From Bacillota bacterium (GTDB lineage Bacteria > Bacillota > Bacilli > Alicyclobacillales > SLC66): a stretch of 34,723 nt of DNA. Below are positions 16,901 to 24,133 of this stretch, piece after piece (within the stretch, counting starts at the first letter, position 1; each line of letters opens with the position of its first letter). Under the pieces are notes generated by a model. It ran no database searches, was not told where the DNA came from, and was given only the letters and a program-made list of their open reading frames with translations. The position numbers were made by a program, and so were the translations under genes. The stretch lies in assembly GCA_021846285.1 (NCBI GenBank), contig JAJZCB010000037.1, positions 1 to 34,723 of the forward strand, given 5' to 3'.

Positions 16901-17364
16901 AAGCAGCGGTGTCAGGGGGGGCCAACGTCTCCGGAGAGTTGGTGCAAGTGGAACCGGCCAGTCTCTATACCACTCAATTGATTCTGGCAACCGCTCCGGG
17001 CAGCACCGCGGCTCTGCCTTGGCCATCAGTCAATATGACTGTGGGTCAGACACTGACGCAATTTGTCGGTGCGGCAGACAGTTCGATCAGCAGCCTTTAT
17101 GCAACGCCCGAGAATTACGTTGGTGCATACGTGAAAGCCAATGACAGACTGGAGATCACCACATCCAACCCGAACGTCCTCTCGATCACCGGGAACACCA
17201 ACTGGAGTGCAGCGAATGGCTCAGCCTTTGTATTCACGGGCAGTTCGCAAAACGCATTGCCGACAATCACCGCAGAGCAGCCAGGGATTGCGACACTGAC
17301 GATTCTTGACGTCTCCAATCCTTCAGCGCCCCGAATCACGGAAACGGTTGATGTCACCTCTTGA
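13966..17364 (+). CDS. S-layer-homology surface protein with tandem Ig-like repeats
   Basis: A 1132-aa secreted protein. The signal peptide (about 1-25) ends at PSAFA. An SLH-type cell-wall anchor region (about 33-180) follows, with FANGTFRPGDIVTRNQFLL and a degenerate second copy. Next come Ig/invasin-like domains: three ~119-aa repeats at residues 281-399, 400-518 and 519-637, then more diverged beta domains to the end. It is probably an S-layer-associated or adhesive surface protein. The start is GTG 13966 with ggggg 7 bases before. ATG 13960 is in frame but touches the ribosome site. It lies directly downstream of the efflux operon, separated only by repeat copy 2. Confidence 0.85.
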   Translation: MKRVWFSVAATMIALGTMVPSAFADTSASTLYSDVTAGSYGAKQIVALTEDGYLHGFANGTFRPGDIVTRNQFLLYFMSEVQHVNHVTPKSKQYSADVSIGKRFHNNAPVSLGDIASLFVATMQNAGRIQLPRGASPLQYAANLGIFQGVTLPHKNLVNRASVAIVLYNILQWSQGSLLPSGYKPVVTSRSHTVDPNTVVQLQVFLRNASGHIVSFKDAQGQSVGIPSSATVSYSVNKTVGAFLLPSTGSLMVTNPGVYQVTAWVDGVPSAPYTITVVDQPAGVQLSTARSVLVANGKQTDTIQATVVDVFGQPVTSFNGTATLMPLLHGTYVDAATGAPIESVTFVHGVARFEVKAGTTGGVSDTISVSDLAPINGQPYTSSINYGSATIEYSWATDQPEGIQLTPASSVVVANGQQIDPIQATVVDAFGQRVTNFNGTAALTPLVHGTYVDPVSGAPITSVTFVHGLASFGVKAGTTGNVSDTISLSNLTPSGAQPLMSSISYGSATIDYSWPVQQPAGVQLSAAASVLVANGQQTDTVTATIVNAFGEPVTNFDGTATLTPLQHGAYVDPSTGAPITSVTFTNGVAQFEVQAGTVGNVSDTISLNDLTSANAQSVTSSINYASTTIDYTWPTASTIDLIPSRTLVSNNQPTEATINATITDAAGAAVTSGTPVYATFTLSGPGSFQQNGSPLTTLGEYLIPGIPTIVPVWSIPGQSGTITVAASAPGLSPVQATLKSVATGTPSSLNVASAAGTVSALGSAQAPTLAMGTPFTLYTVGLTDANGSPVIPGNSDLLTISDNTGTVGGTLEYFVVDNGEPMGPALTAAELQQSISSSTGEAQFAVVSTQSGSASPTITVTDSLGLSQNVQYSFSTGTAAYAMFPLDNPADLSGAISNVEGGQTATYVVQLEDVNGNPLTTAGQPVDFYFSGKNVAKASINGSSAWTSANPFVAVTNPQGQAFVTVTVPYGAAGAGMLEAAVSGGANVSGELVQVEPASLYTTQLILATAPGSTAALPWPSVNMTVGQTLTQFVGAADSSISSLYATPENYVGAYVKANDRLEITTSNPNVLSITGNTNWSAANGSAFVFTGSSQNALPTITAEQPGIATLTILDVSNPSAPRITETVDVTS
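14806..15876 (+). repeat. Three in-frame 357-bp tandem repeats inside the surface-protein gene
   Basis: Units begin at 14806, 15163 and 15520, each exactly 357 bp (119 codons). Shared protein landmarks are VLVANGxQTD, HGxYVD, SVTFxxGxAxF and the VSDTIS segment. The identical unit length with no indels suggests recent duplication or ongoing recombination between units. Confidence 0.85.
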
Positions 17365-17372
17365 TCAAACTA

Positions 17373-17408
17373 ACAGGTTGGTCTGACTGAACAGTCAGAC
17401 CAACCTGT
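17373..17408 (+). terminator. Terminator hairpin after the surface-protein gene
   Basis: Perfect 17-bp inverted repeat acaggttggtctgactg (17373-17389) / cagtcagaccaacctgt (17392-17408), followed by gcttgtt. It starts nine bases after the stop codon. Confidence 0.8.
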
Positions 17409-17490
17409 GCTTGTTATCTCGTTCGAATATAGCGGTGATCTGCTCTCTGTTTCACTGTTTCCCAGGCGGCGTGCCAAACGTCCTCGGCTC

Positions 17491-17499
17491 TGGTACAAT
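17491..17499 (+). promoter_or_regulatory. Extended -10 promoter candidate for the P5C dehydrogenase gene
   Basis: TGGTACAAT combines a TGn extension with a near-consensus -10. No clear -35 is seen. It would leave a ~90-nt leader before the gene. Confidence 0.4.
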
Positions 17500-17595
17500 A
17501 ATAGTCGGCTCACTCAGGTTGGGCGAGCTTGTAGAAGTGCGCCGCAGCACGCGTTAAAGTGGTGGCATGAGTGCCGGGAAAGGGTGATCGCTGTC

Positions 17596-19140
17596 ATGTT
17601 CGACTTTGCAAATGAGGCGTTGACAGATTTTTCTGGAGGGCCCGAGCGTGAGAAGATGAAAGACGCGTTGAACCACGTCAAGGGGCAACTCGGCAAGTAT
17701 TACGACCTGGTCATCGGAGGTCAGCATGTTTCTGCGGAAGGGAAAATCGTATCGCACGACCCGTCGGAATTGACACAGATTGTGGGTTACGTTGCGAAAG
17801 CGGATCGGAACCAGGCCGAGTTGGCGATGCAGGCTGCGTTACATGCGTTTGACACATGGAAACACACGAGTTCAGCAGTACGGGCGCGCTATTTCTTCAA
17901 GGCGGCAGCCGTCATGCGCAGGCGCAAACACGAGTTTTCCGCCTGGATGTGTTATGAAGCGGGCAAGACGTGGGCGGAGGCGGATGCAGACGTCGCTGAA
18001 GCCATTGATTTCATGGAGTTCTATGCCAGGGAAATGGTGCGTCTGAGCGATCGACAACCGTTGGTTCGAATCACGGGAGAGGATAACGATCTGCAGTACA
18101 TACCGCTGGGTGTCGGCGTCATCATACCGCCCTGGAACTTTCCGCTGGCTATTTTGGTTGGCATGACATCGGCTGCGATCGTATCGGGCAACACTGTCAT
18201 CGTGAAACCAGCGAGCGCGACCCCGGTCATAGCCGCCAAATTTTTTGAGCTGCTCGAAGAAGTCGGATTGCCTGCGGGCGTGGCGAACTTCTTGCCTGGC
18301 AGCGGCGGCGAGATCGGCGATTACCTCGTGGAGCACCCGAAAACACGCTTTATCAATTTCACAGGATCCCGTGATGTCGGGTTGCGAATCAGCAGACTGG
18401 CGGCTGACGTCCATCCCGGACAACTGTGGATCAAGCGCGTTGTGGCGGAAATGGGCGGCAAAGACGCGATTGTTGTGGACAATAACATCGATATCAATGA
18501 GGCTGCGATCGCCATTGTCAACAGCGCTTTTGGATTTGGCGGTCAAAAGTGCTCAGCCTGCTCCCGCGCCATCATCCACGACGAGATTTATGATCAGGTG
18601 GCCGCGCGGATCGCCGAATTGACGTCTGCGCTGCAGGTGGGTCGAGCGTATGAGGACGGCGTACATGTTGGGCCGGTTGTGGACCAGGGCGCCTATGACA
18701 AGATCCTTGACTATATCGAGATTGGCAGATCGGAAGGCACACTGCTTTGCGGTGGAGACAAGGGGCCCGGCAACGGCTATTTTATCATGCCCACCGTGTT
18801 TGGCGACGTAAAAACGGAAGCGCGCATATCGCAGGAGGAGATTTTTGGCCCTGTGCTGGCTTTGACGCGAGCGCACAGTTTTGAAGAGGCGATCGCACTC
18901 GCCAATGCTACGGAATACGGATTGACAGGGGCTGTATACAGCAACAATCGGGACCATCTGGAGTACGCCCGCCGCGAATTCCACGTGGGAAACCTGTATT
19001 TTAACCGCAAGTGCACGGGAGCGCTGGTCGGTGTCCATCCGTTTGGCGGGTTCAACATGTCCGGAACAGACTCCAAAGCGGGCGGTCGGGATTACCTGCT
19101 GCTGTTTACGCAAGCCAAGATCATTTCGGAGAAACTGTAA
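17596..19140 (+). CDS. rocA: 1-pyrroline-5-carboxylate (L-glutamate gamma-semialdehyde) dehydrogenase
   Basis: A 514-aa NAD-dependent aldehyde dehydrogenase converting glutamate semialdehyde to glutamate, the last step of proline and arginine catabolism. It follows Bacillus RocA from end to end. Catalytic Cys319 lies in GGQKCSACSR and the general base Glu285 in VAEMGGKD. FNFTGSR-type cofactor loop (INFTGSRDVG), EEIFGPVL and PFGGFNMSGTDSKAGG are intact. The start ATG 17596 is chosen because RocA proteins begin this close to the 'TDFS' segment. The ribosome site is weak (agggtga, 8 bases); a GTG at 17584 is an alternative. No proline dehydrogenase or arginine genes are adjacent. Confidence 0.93.
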   Translation: MFDFANEALTDFSGGPEREKMKDALNHVKGQLGKYYDLVIGGQHVSAEGKIVSHDPSELTQIVGYVAKADRNQAELAMQAALHAFDTWKHTSSAVRARYFFKAAAVMRRRKHEFSAWMCYEAGKTWAEADADVAEAIDFMEFYAREMVRLSDRQPLVRITGEDNDLQYIPLGVGVIIPPWNFPLAILVGMTSAAIVSGNTVIVKPASATPVIAAKFFELLEEVGLPAGVANFLPGSGGEIGDYLVEHPKTRFINFTGSRDVGLRISRLAADVHPGQLWIKRVVAEMGGKDAIVVDNNIDINEAAIAIVNSAFGFGGQKCSACSRAIIHDEIYDQVAARIAELTSALQVGRAYEDGVHVGPVVDQGAYDKILDYIEIGRSEGTLLCGGDKGPGNGYFIMPTVFGDVKTEARISQEEIFGPVLALTRAHSFEEAIALANATEYGLTGAVYSNNRDHLEYARREFHVGNLYFNRKCTGALVGVHPFGGFNMSGTDSKAGGRDYLLLFTQAKIISEKL

Positions 19141-19221
19141 ATTCTGAAAAGTGCTTTCCGCGGTCGCTGGTGTGGTGTATAATCATTCCCACGGACATAT
19201 TTTTATGCGGACGAGGGAGAG

Positions 19222-19392
19222 ATGACCGTGGAGAGAGAGACAGAAAAGTGCGCCCTGTGCGCGAAAGACACAGGAGTGCGCGTTGATACACCCATCTTTA
19301 TGCGGATGCATTTCATCGAAGGATCAGGCCAGCTTTGTGAAGACTGTTATCGCGAGATGGTGAAAAATAGACCCTGGCACAACCTCGCGTGA
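19222..19392 (+). CDS. Small zinc-ribbon-like protein (56 aa), unknown function
   Basis: ATG 19222 behind agggagag opens a 56-codon frame ending TGA 19390. The product has two CxxC pairs (C10/C13 and C39/C42), separated by a hydrophobic strand region, the layout of a zinc ribbon or small treble-clef protein. A TATAAT (19178-19183) with a weak TTTCCG -35 at 17 bp lies 38 bases upstream, giving it its own promoter. It sits between rocA and the Fe-S nuclease gene. I do not recognise a family. Confidence 0.65.
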   Translation: MTVERETEKCALCAKDTGVRVDTPIFMRMHFIEGSGQLCEDCYREMVKNRPWHNLA

Positions 19393-19586
19393 CTGAAGCG
19401 ACGCCACAGTTCGCGAAGGGGAAGTCAGGGCTAATCGAATCGACAGGGGGGAGAGAGCCGACACTCTCTGCTCCCTGTTGGCCATGACCTCGATGCGCCG
19501 GATGCTGTCCACTATGATTGCGGCGCATGCTATCATAGGGAAGTCACAGGTTATACACTGCGCCGTAGAATAGGAGTCTGGATAGC

Positions 19587-20336
19587 TTGGAATACCTGTC
19601 ATATAGTCGGTTGTCTCTGCTCGAAACGTGCGGGCTCCGGTTTTTCTATGAGTATGTGCTTCAACTGGAACCTGAGGACCCCGTGCCGACCCATCATGCG
19701 AGTTTCGGAAAAATACTGCACGCGTTGTACGAGCAGCACGCCAATACCTCTGGCAACACTGGCTTTCAAGTCTTAAAGAGCCTCTATGACGGCGCCTTTA
19801 AGGCGATGGCGCCAGAGTTTCCTGATCGCGATACAGCGGTGACTTTTTACCGCAATGGAGTTCGGGCGATCGCCCGCTTCAGCCGTTATCGCGTCACCGA
19901 TGTGGTGTCCTCGGAACGCGAATTTTTGCTGGATGTTGGAGCAGATACACCTCCCGTAAAAGGATTTATCGACCGCGTCATTTATACGAAGGAGCATGGT
20001 TACATGGTCGCTGACCTGAAAACCGGCAAGGTGTTCGCAGGGCGCAATCCGAAAAAGATGCGTCAGTTGGTCATGTATTCGCTCGCTTGCGAGCAACTGT
20101 ACAGTGAACCAGCCCATAGCGGCTATTTTGATTTTATCGTGCACGGTGCGCGCGAGTGGGTGGATATCTCCACGGATGATCGCGAGCAAACGAAGGCGTG
20201 GGTGCGGGAAAAATGGGAACAGATCCGACGCGAACAATTCCCTCCCAGATATAGCGCGGGTTTTTGTTCCCAGTATTGCCCGTTTCGATCGCGGTGTCCA
20301 GAATATAGCCAACGCACGGCGCGACATATCGGTTAA
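19587..20336 (+). CDS. PD-(D/E)XK nuclease with Fe-S cluster (RecB/Cas4-like)
   Basis: A 249-aa protein of the PDDEXK_1 type. GFID (D129) and DLKTGK (D143, K145) form the metal and catalytic core. A helix with 'QLVMYSLACEQ' fits the QhxxY motif of this superfamily. One N-terminal cysteine (C15) and three C-terminal ones (C227, C231, C237) match the split [4Fe-4S] arrangement of AddB and Cas4 nucleases. It is a stand-alone nuclease domain without helicase. No CRISPR array or cas gene is nearby, so a Cas4 role is not supported; a DNA repair or processing role is likelier. The start is TTG 19587 with aggag 10 bases upstream. Confidence 0.85.
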   Translation: MEYLSYSRLSLLETCGLRFFYEYVLQLEPEDPVPTHHASFGKILHALYEQHANTSGNTGFQVLKSLYDGAFKAMAPEFPDRDTAVTFYRNGVRAIARFSRYRVTDVVSSEREFLLDVGADTPPVKGFIDRVIYTKEHGYMVADLKTGKVFAGRNPKKMRQLVMYSLACEQLYSEPAHSGYFDFIVHGAREWVDISTDDREQTKAWVREKWEQIRREQFPPRYSAGFCSQYCPFRSRCPEYSQRTARHIG

Positions 20337-20355
20337 GAAACTGGAGGAATGCTGC

Positions 20356-21324
20356 ATGACAGACGCACTTTGCGCGGTGCTGGGGTGTGATCATCCCATC
20401 ATTCAGGGCGGACTGGCGTATGTGGGCAACGGACTTCTGGCCGGGGCTGTTTCCGCTGCGGGCGCATTTGGTCAGATTGGCAGCGCCGGAAGGTCGCCAG
20501 ACAGCCTTTCCGATGAAATTGAGACTGCCAAAGAGCGGGCCGGCGGCCACTCTTTTGGCGTCAATCTGCCGATTAGTGAGCATCGTGACATTGAGGACTA
20601 TGCAGCGGTCATCGAGCGCAAAGCGGCGGATCTGCGGGCGGTGAGTCTGTCTGCGGGCAATCCGCGACCGTACATCACGAGATTCCAGGCCTGCGGTCTC
20701 AAAGTCATTGTGGTTGTGTCGACCGCAGAACAGGCGGTCAAGGCGGCGACGGCGGGCGCCGACGTGATCGTGGCTGAAGGATATGAGGCCGGGGGGCATA
20801 ACGGGCCTGCAGAAATAACGACAATGGTCCTTGTGCCGCAGGTGGTGCGAGCGGTCTCCGTACCGGTGGCGGCGGCCGGCGGCATCGCAGACGGCGCGGG
20901 CGTCGCCGCAGCTTTCATGCTCGGTGCGCAAGGTGTGCAGATGGGTACACGGTTTGTCGCAACGACGGAATGCGTCGCGCACGCCCGCTACAAGGAGATG
21001 CTCATGCGCGCAGGAGCGGCAGACACCTGCGTGATGGAGCGCAGTCTTGGCCGTGTCACACGCGTGCTGAAAACACCGTTCGTCCAGCATATTATGGAGT
21101 TGGAGGAGACGAAACCGGGTTTTGCTGCGCTGGCTCCTTACATCCGAGGCGAACGCAATCGCGCGGCCGCCGTTGACGGCGAGATCGAGGAGGGCTGGCT
21201 AAATTGCGGTCAGGGAGTTGGCCTGATCCATGAGATTATGTCCGCGTCCGAACTGATCTCGCGTCTGATGACAGAGGCGCGCACGGCAGTTCGGGAGGGA
21301 ATTGGCGCGCTTGGTGCGCGATGA
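20356..21324 (+). CDS. Nitronate monooxygenase / FabK-like flavin oxidoreductase
   Basis: A 322-aa TIM-barrel FMN protein. HPIIQGGLAYVGNGLLAGAV starts the barrel, and EGYEAGGHNG with VPVAAAGGIADG and GAQGVQMGTRF form the FMN phosphate site. These features are shared by nitronate monooxygenases (nitroalkane detoxification) and FabK enoyl-ACP reductases. The sequence alone does not separate them, although no other fatty-acid synthesis genes are near. The start is ATG 20356 with ctggagga upstream. It lies 19 bases after the nuclease gene, so probably one transcript. Confidence 0.85.
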   Translation: MTDALCAVLGCDHPIIQGGLAYVGNGLLAGAVSAAGAFGQIGSAGRSPDSLSDEIETAKERAGGHSFGVNLPISEHRDIEDYAAVIERKAADLRAVSLSAGNPRPYITRFQACGLKVIVVVSTAEQAVKAATAGADVIVAEGYEAGGHNGPAEITTMVLVPQVVRAVSVPVAAAGGIADGAGVAAAFMLGAQGVQMGTRFVATTECVAHARYKEMLMRAGAADTCVMERSLGRVTRVLKTPFVQHIMELEETKPGFAALAPYIRGERNRAAAVDGEIEEGWLNCGQGVGLIHEIMSASELISRLMTEARTAVREGIGALGAR

Positions 21325-21416
21325 ATTTGCGGCGACGCTGCTTCGTGACACTGTTATGGGCGGACAACGATGGACGTTGGATCAGGGTCAGAAAGAAACG
21401 CGACCGCGCATCCGGA

Positions 21417-21806
21417 TTAGTGCGGTCTGTGTATGAATGGGGTCGCGTACGCCGCTGCCAGACCGAGCGCCCCCCAAGCGAGTACAGACCCCCCAGCGAG
21501 CGCCATTTTGTTGAGGTCAGGCATATGCAGCACGGTTTGCACAATGGCTGCCGACAACGCTCCGGAAACAAATGCATGACCCAAGACGAACACGCTCAGA
21601 ACTGTCAAGCCGCCGTACCCCGCCGCGCATGCGCCAAGACCCGTAACAAGCAGCAGGCGTCTGCGGCTCGGAGGTCTTTGCGGAGTTGTGGCCTGCAATC
21701 TCTCCAACAGATGGATCGGTGCTGTGACTGGTTCTCTCAGTGCATTGTCAACAGTGTCCGGGAGTCCGTCATGTTCGCTCTGTTGATGGCGTCCTCTGCG
21801 TTTCAC
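21417..21806 (-). CDS. Two-TM membrane protein partnered with an ECF sigma factor (putative anti-sigma)
   Basis: A 129-aa protein: a basic, hydrophilic N-terminal ~50 residues, then two hydrophobic segments (about 54-95, possibly a re-entrant or double span, and about 105-125). The start is GTG 21806 with ggaggggg 8 bases upstream. An ATG at 21824 is in frame but overlaps the ribosome site. It overlaps the 3' end of the sigma gene by 38 bases, the usual arrangement for sigma/anti-sigma pairs. No zinc-binding anti-sigma (HxxxCxxC) motif is visible, so the anti-sigma role rests on context. Confidence 0.6.
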   Translation of the reverse strand: MKRRGRHQQSEHDGLPDTVDNALREPVTAPIHLLERLQATTPQRPPSRRRLLLVTGLGACAAGYGGLTVLSVFVLGHAFVSGALSAAIVQTVLHMPDLNKMALAGGSVLAWGALGLAAAYATPFIHRPH

Positions 21807-22314
21807 CAGACTCACCCCCTCCATTCAATGCCAGCTTGAGATGTCGGCGTCCCCTGTGCAGATAGTTTTTCACCCGTCCGACGGATACTCCCATCACTTG
21901 GGCGATCTCCTGATAGGACTGGCCTTGCGCATGATACAAAAGCAGGGCTGTTTGTTCCCGTGGGGGAAGTTCAGCCACACATCGCCAAAGGTATTCGCGA
22001 TCGAGGTGAACGGTGGCTTCGCCTTCTGCGCTTGGCGCGTAATCGGCGATTATCTGGTCACTGGCTGCCCGCGTCGCCGTCCGTCGCTTGAGGGCTTTCA
22101 GGCAGGCCCTTGTGGCGATCTTCAGGAGCCAGGTTTTTGGACTGGCGTCGCCGCGGAACAAGTGCATTTTGCGGTAGGCGGTCAGGAAAGTCTCCTGCGT
22201 GAGATCCTCGGCATCTTCCTGATTGCGAGTCATTCGAAAACACCACGCGTACACATCCCTGTAATACTGCAGCAGCCACGATTCATACAGTGCTCGCCAA
22301 TGTTCGCTTTGCAT
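21769..22314 (-). CDS. ECF-subfamily RNA polymerase sigma factor
   Basis: A 181-aa sigma-70 family protein of the short ECF class. Region 2 (about 15-80) contains DAEDLTQETFLTAYRKMHLF. Region 4 (about 110-165) contains LPPREQTALLLYHAQGQSYQ and the helix-turn-helix up to GRVKNYLHRGRRHL. The last ~20 residues are a short tail coded in the overlap with the downstream membrane-protein gene. The start is ATG 22314, with gggag 6 bases upstream. It is divergent from a DUF4097-like operon, which may be its target. The signal it answers is unknown. Confidence 0.93.
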   Translation of the reverse strand: MQSEHWRALYESWLLQYYRDVYAWCFRMTRNQEDAEDLTQETFLTAYRKMHLFRGDASPKTWLLKIATRACLKALKRRTATRAASDQIIADYAPSAEGEATVHLDREYLWRCVAELPPREQTALLLYHAQGQSYQEIAQVMGVSVGRVKNYLHRGRRHLKLALNGGGESGETQRTPSTERT

Positions 22315-22389
22315 GAGCGGCTCCCATCCCCGGAACGTGCCTTCCCGCTGTATGCGCCCCGCGCTGATTCCGCGTTTTCCATCACTTTG

Positions 22390-22418
22390 ATTATGCGAAA
22401 AGAAAAGGTTTCCTGCAA
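22390..22418 (-). promoter_or_regulatory. Sigma-A type promoter of the ECF sigma gene
   Basis: On the minus strand TTGCAG (22418-22413) and CATAAT (22395-22390) are 17 bp apart. On the plus strand TGAAAC (22420-22425) resembles an ECF -35 and might serve the divergent operon, but no convincing ECF -10 is seen. Confidence 0.5.
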
Positions 22419-22472
22419 GTGAAACAAATTCGCTTCTCCCGGCCTCTATTGGATTGAGAAGGGGGGATTGCG

Positions 22473-23357
22473 ATGATCGAGCTGACTCGCCGGAGCAAGG
22501 TTATATTGGTGTCAGTGCTCTCTGCCGTATTGCTCGCTTCGATCGTCTTTGCGGGAGTCTTGATAGACCGAACCGTCCAAAACGCCGCTTCCGCAGTCAC
22601 GCAGTTTCAGTCGGCTGGAGGCAACTGGTTCTCTGGAAGCAACTGGTTTCAGGGCTCTGTACTGGCAAGGCAAACCCACACGGTGGCGCTGTCTCTGCCC
22701 AAAGGGGCGGCGTTTGCTTTTGCCGCGCCCATAGGAACGATTAATGTTGTGCCCGCGACAGGCCATCGCGTGCTTGTCACTGTGCTGGTGACAGCGGCAG
22801 GCGAGACGCTAGCGCAGGCCAGACAGCGCGCCTCACAGATGGGTCTGACGCAGCAGTCTGCAGGTTCATCCTACTCCGTGGCTGTCAATACCCCAAACGG
22901 GCTAGCCCTGCGCGGACTTGAAGCCACTGTGGAAATACCGCGGGGAATGGTCGTTACTCTGACCGACCATTTGGGCAATGTCAATGTGACAGGGCAGTTT
23001 GCCAGTCTGACGATGCATGCCAATATGGGCAACTGCGTAGCCAATGTCAAGGTTTCGGGCACGACGAGCATCATCGACAATCTCGGCAATATCGTCTGCA
23101 GTGGAACGCTGGGTCAGATGACGACAATCAGCGATCACCTGGGCAATATCGGCGTCTATCTCAGTCCACGGCACGCGCTGGGAACCACGATTACCACCAA
23201 TCTCGGCAACGTGAACATGGTCGGCGCCATTGGGAAATCCTTCAGCCGCCAGGGAAATACATGGACAGGCACTATTGGCGCGGGCGCGCAGATGGGAACT
23301 TTGAATGTCTCAGACAACCTGGGAAACGTAACTCTAAGTGAGGTGAACGCATCATGA
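22473..23357 (+). CDS. DUF4097-like membrane-anchored beta-repeat protein
   Basis: A 294-aa protein with an N-terminal TM anchor (about 8-30) and an extracytoplasmic domain. The second half contains six ~20-residue repeats with a DxLGN-like core (DHLGNVNV, ANMGNCV, DNLGNIV, DHLGNIG, TNLGNVN, DNLGNVT), as expected for the beta-helix/roll of DUF4097 (putative adhesin/LiaF-like) domains. Such proteins are often under ECF sigma or envelope-stress control. Here the gene is divergent from an ECF sigma gene. The start is ATG 22473 with gaagggggg upstream. The next gene overlaps by ATGA. Confidence 0.75.
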   Translation: MIELTRRSKVILVSVLSAVLLASIVFAGVLIDRTVQNAASAVTQFQSAGGNWFSGSNWFQGSVLARQTHTVALSLPKGAAFAFAAPIGTINVVPATGHRVLVTVLVTAAGETLAQARQRASQMGLTQQSAGSSYSVAVNTPNGLALRGLEATVEIPRGMVVTLTDHLGNVNVTGQFASLTMHANMGNCVANVKVSGTTSIIDNLGNIVCSGTLGQMTTISDHLGNIGVYLSPRHALGTTITTNLGNVNMVGAIGKSFSRQGNTWTGTIGAGAQMGTLNVSDNLGNVTLSEVNAS

Positions 23358-23755
23358 ATGTGACTCCCGGGCTCGGTTCCATCATGGGAGTGGGGATGGT
23401 CGCCATCCTGTTTCCAGTGTTTGTGCTCGCGGTGTTCTTTGGGTTTATCATTTTGTTGCGCTACATTCGCTACAAAGAAAACACGATGATGATACAGCGT
23501 GGAATCGCGCCTGACGCGTTCCAGATTCCCTCCGGTATGGATAGAAAACGTCTGTTGACGCCGACGTACAGGTTGCGAAATGGGATCATCACGTGCTGTG
23601 TGGGAATTGCGCTCTTTTTCGGGTTACTGACGCTGGGTGTGGGACCATGGCTCTTGGGCGGGCTCATTCCGTTTGCCTACGGGGTGGGAGAACTCCTTAC
23701 GATTGTCTTGCTCAGTCCTACGAAGGACCGAAAACCATTTGATCCGAACGAGTAG
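23354..23755 (+). CDS. Small membrane protein (DUF6249-like)
   Basis: A 133-aa protein with an N-terminal TM (about 12-37), a short cytoplasmic loop beginning RYIRYKENTMMIQRGIAPDA, and two further TM segments (about 77-97 and 99-118). The layout resembles DUF6249-type proteins found beside sigma and DUF4097 genes; the family name is from memory and unverified. ATG 23354 overlaps the previous stop (ATGA), with gaggtg upstream, so it is coupled to the beta-repeat protein. Confidence 0.7.
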   Translation: MNVTPGLGSIMGVGMVAILFPVFVLAVFFGFIILLRYIRYKENTMMIQRGIAPDAFQIPSGMDRKRLLTPTYRLRNGIITCCVGIALFFGLLTLGVGPWLLGGLIPFAYGVGELLTIVLLSPTKDRKPFDPNE

Positions 23756-23783
23756 GGCGACACTATTCGGATGGGGAAGCGTC

Positions 23784-23821
23784 TGCGCGGTCTGATGGAC
23801 ATCCTGGTTTCAGACCGCGCA
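23784..23821 (+). terminator. Hairpin after the DUF4097-like operon
   Basis: Perfect 12-bp stem tgcgcggtctga (23784-23795) / tcagaccgcgca (23810-23821), 28 bases after the stop. No U-run follows, so termination may need other factors. Confidence 0.5.
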
Positions 23822-23957
23822 CATGTCTTGGCGGATATTTCCATTCCCTTTGTGGGCCCCCATAGGCAGGACGTCGCATGGAATGCTATACTTGTTGGTA
23901 TCCATAATGAACCCTGTCTTTACACACCGATGCTTTTCTGGACAGACTAAAAAAGCC

Positions 23958-24103
23958 TGTTCAAAAAGGGTTGAGGTAAGATGCAAGCAGGGGTTCGGTG
24001 AAGTCTGGACATGCGCGCGGAGTGTACGAAGGAGGTACATGAGCACGCATGTCCAGCACAAGCCGAAGCCCTGCGCCGCAGAGTTCTCGACCCTTTTTGA
24101 ACA
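23958..24103. repeat. ~146-bp imperfect palindrome (MITE-like or structured RNA)
   Basis: Three nested arm pairs line up in order. 23958-23975 pairs with 24086-24103 (18 bp, one G-T). 23987-23998 pairs with 24063-24074 (one mismatch). Perfect ctggacatgcg (24005-24015) pairs with cgcatgtccag (24046-24056). The loop holds tgtac/gtaca around gaaggag, then ATG 24039 giving a possible 32-aa frame. From memory, similar elements occur in other Bacillales genomes; this is unverified. The rest of the 23756-24133 gap shows only the hairpin above and an isolated TATACT at 23887. Confidence 0.75.
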
Positions 24104-24133
24104 ACCTCTAAAAGGCTCTGTTGGGGGCGCCCG

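Noticed and set aside
19587..20336. Cas4 of a CRISPR system
   Set aside because: No repeat-spacer array and no other cas gene in the window; the fold also occurs in solo repair nucleases.
20134..21090. 318-codon minus-strand frame
   Set aside because: It is the antisense of the nitronate monooxygenase gene and of the nuclease end; its Cys/His/Arg-rich composition is typical of a shadow frame.
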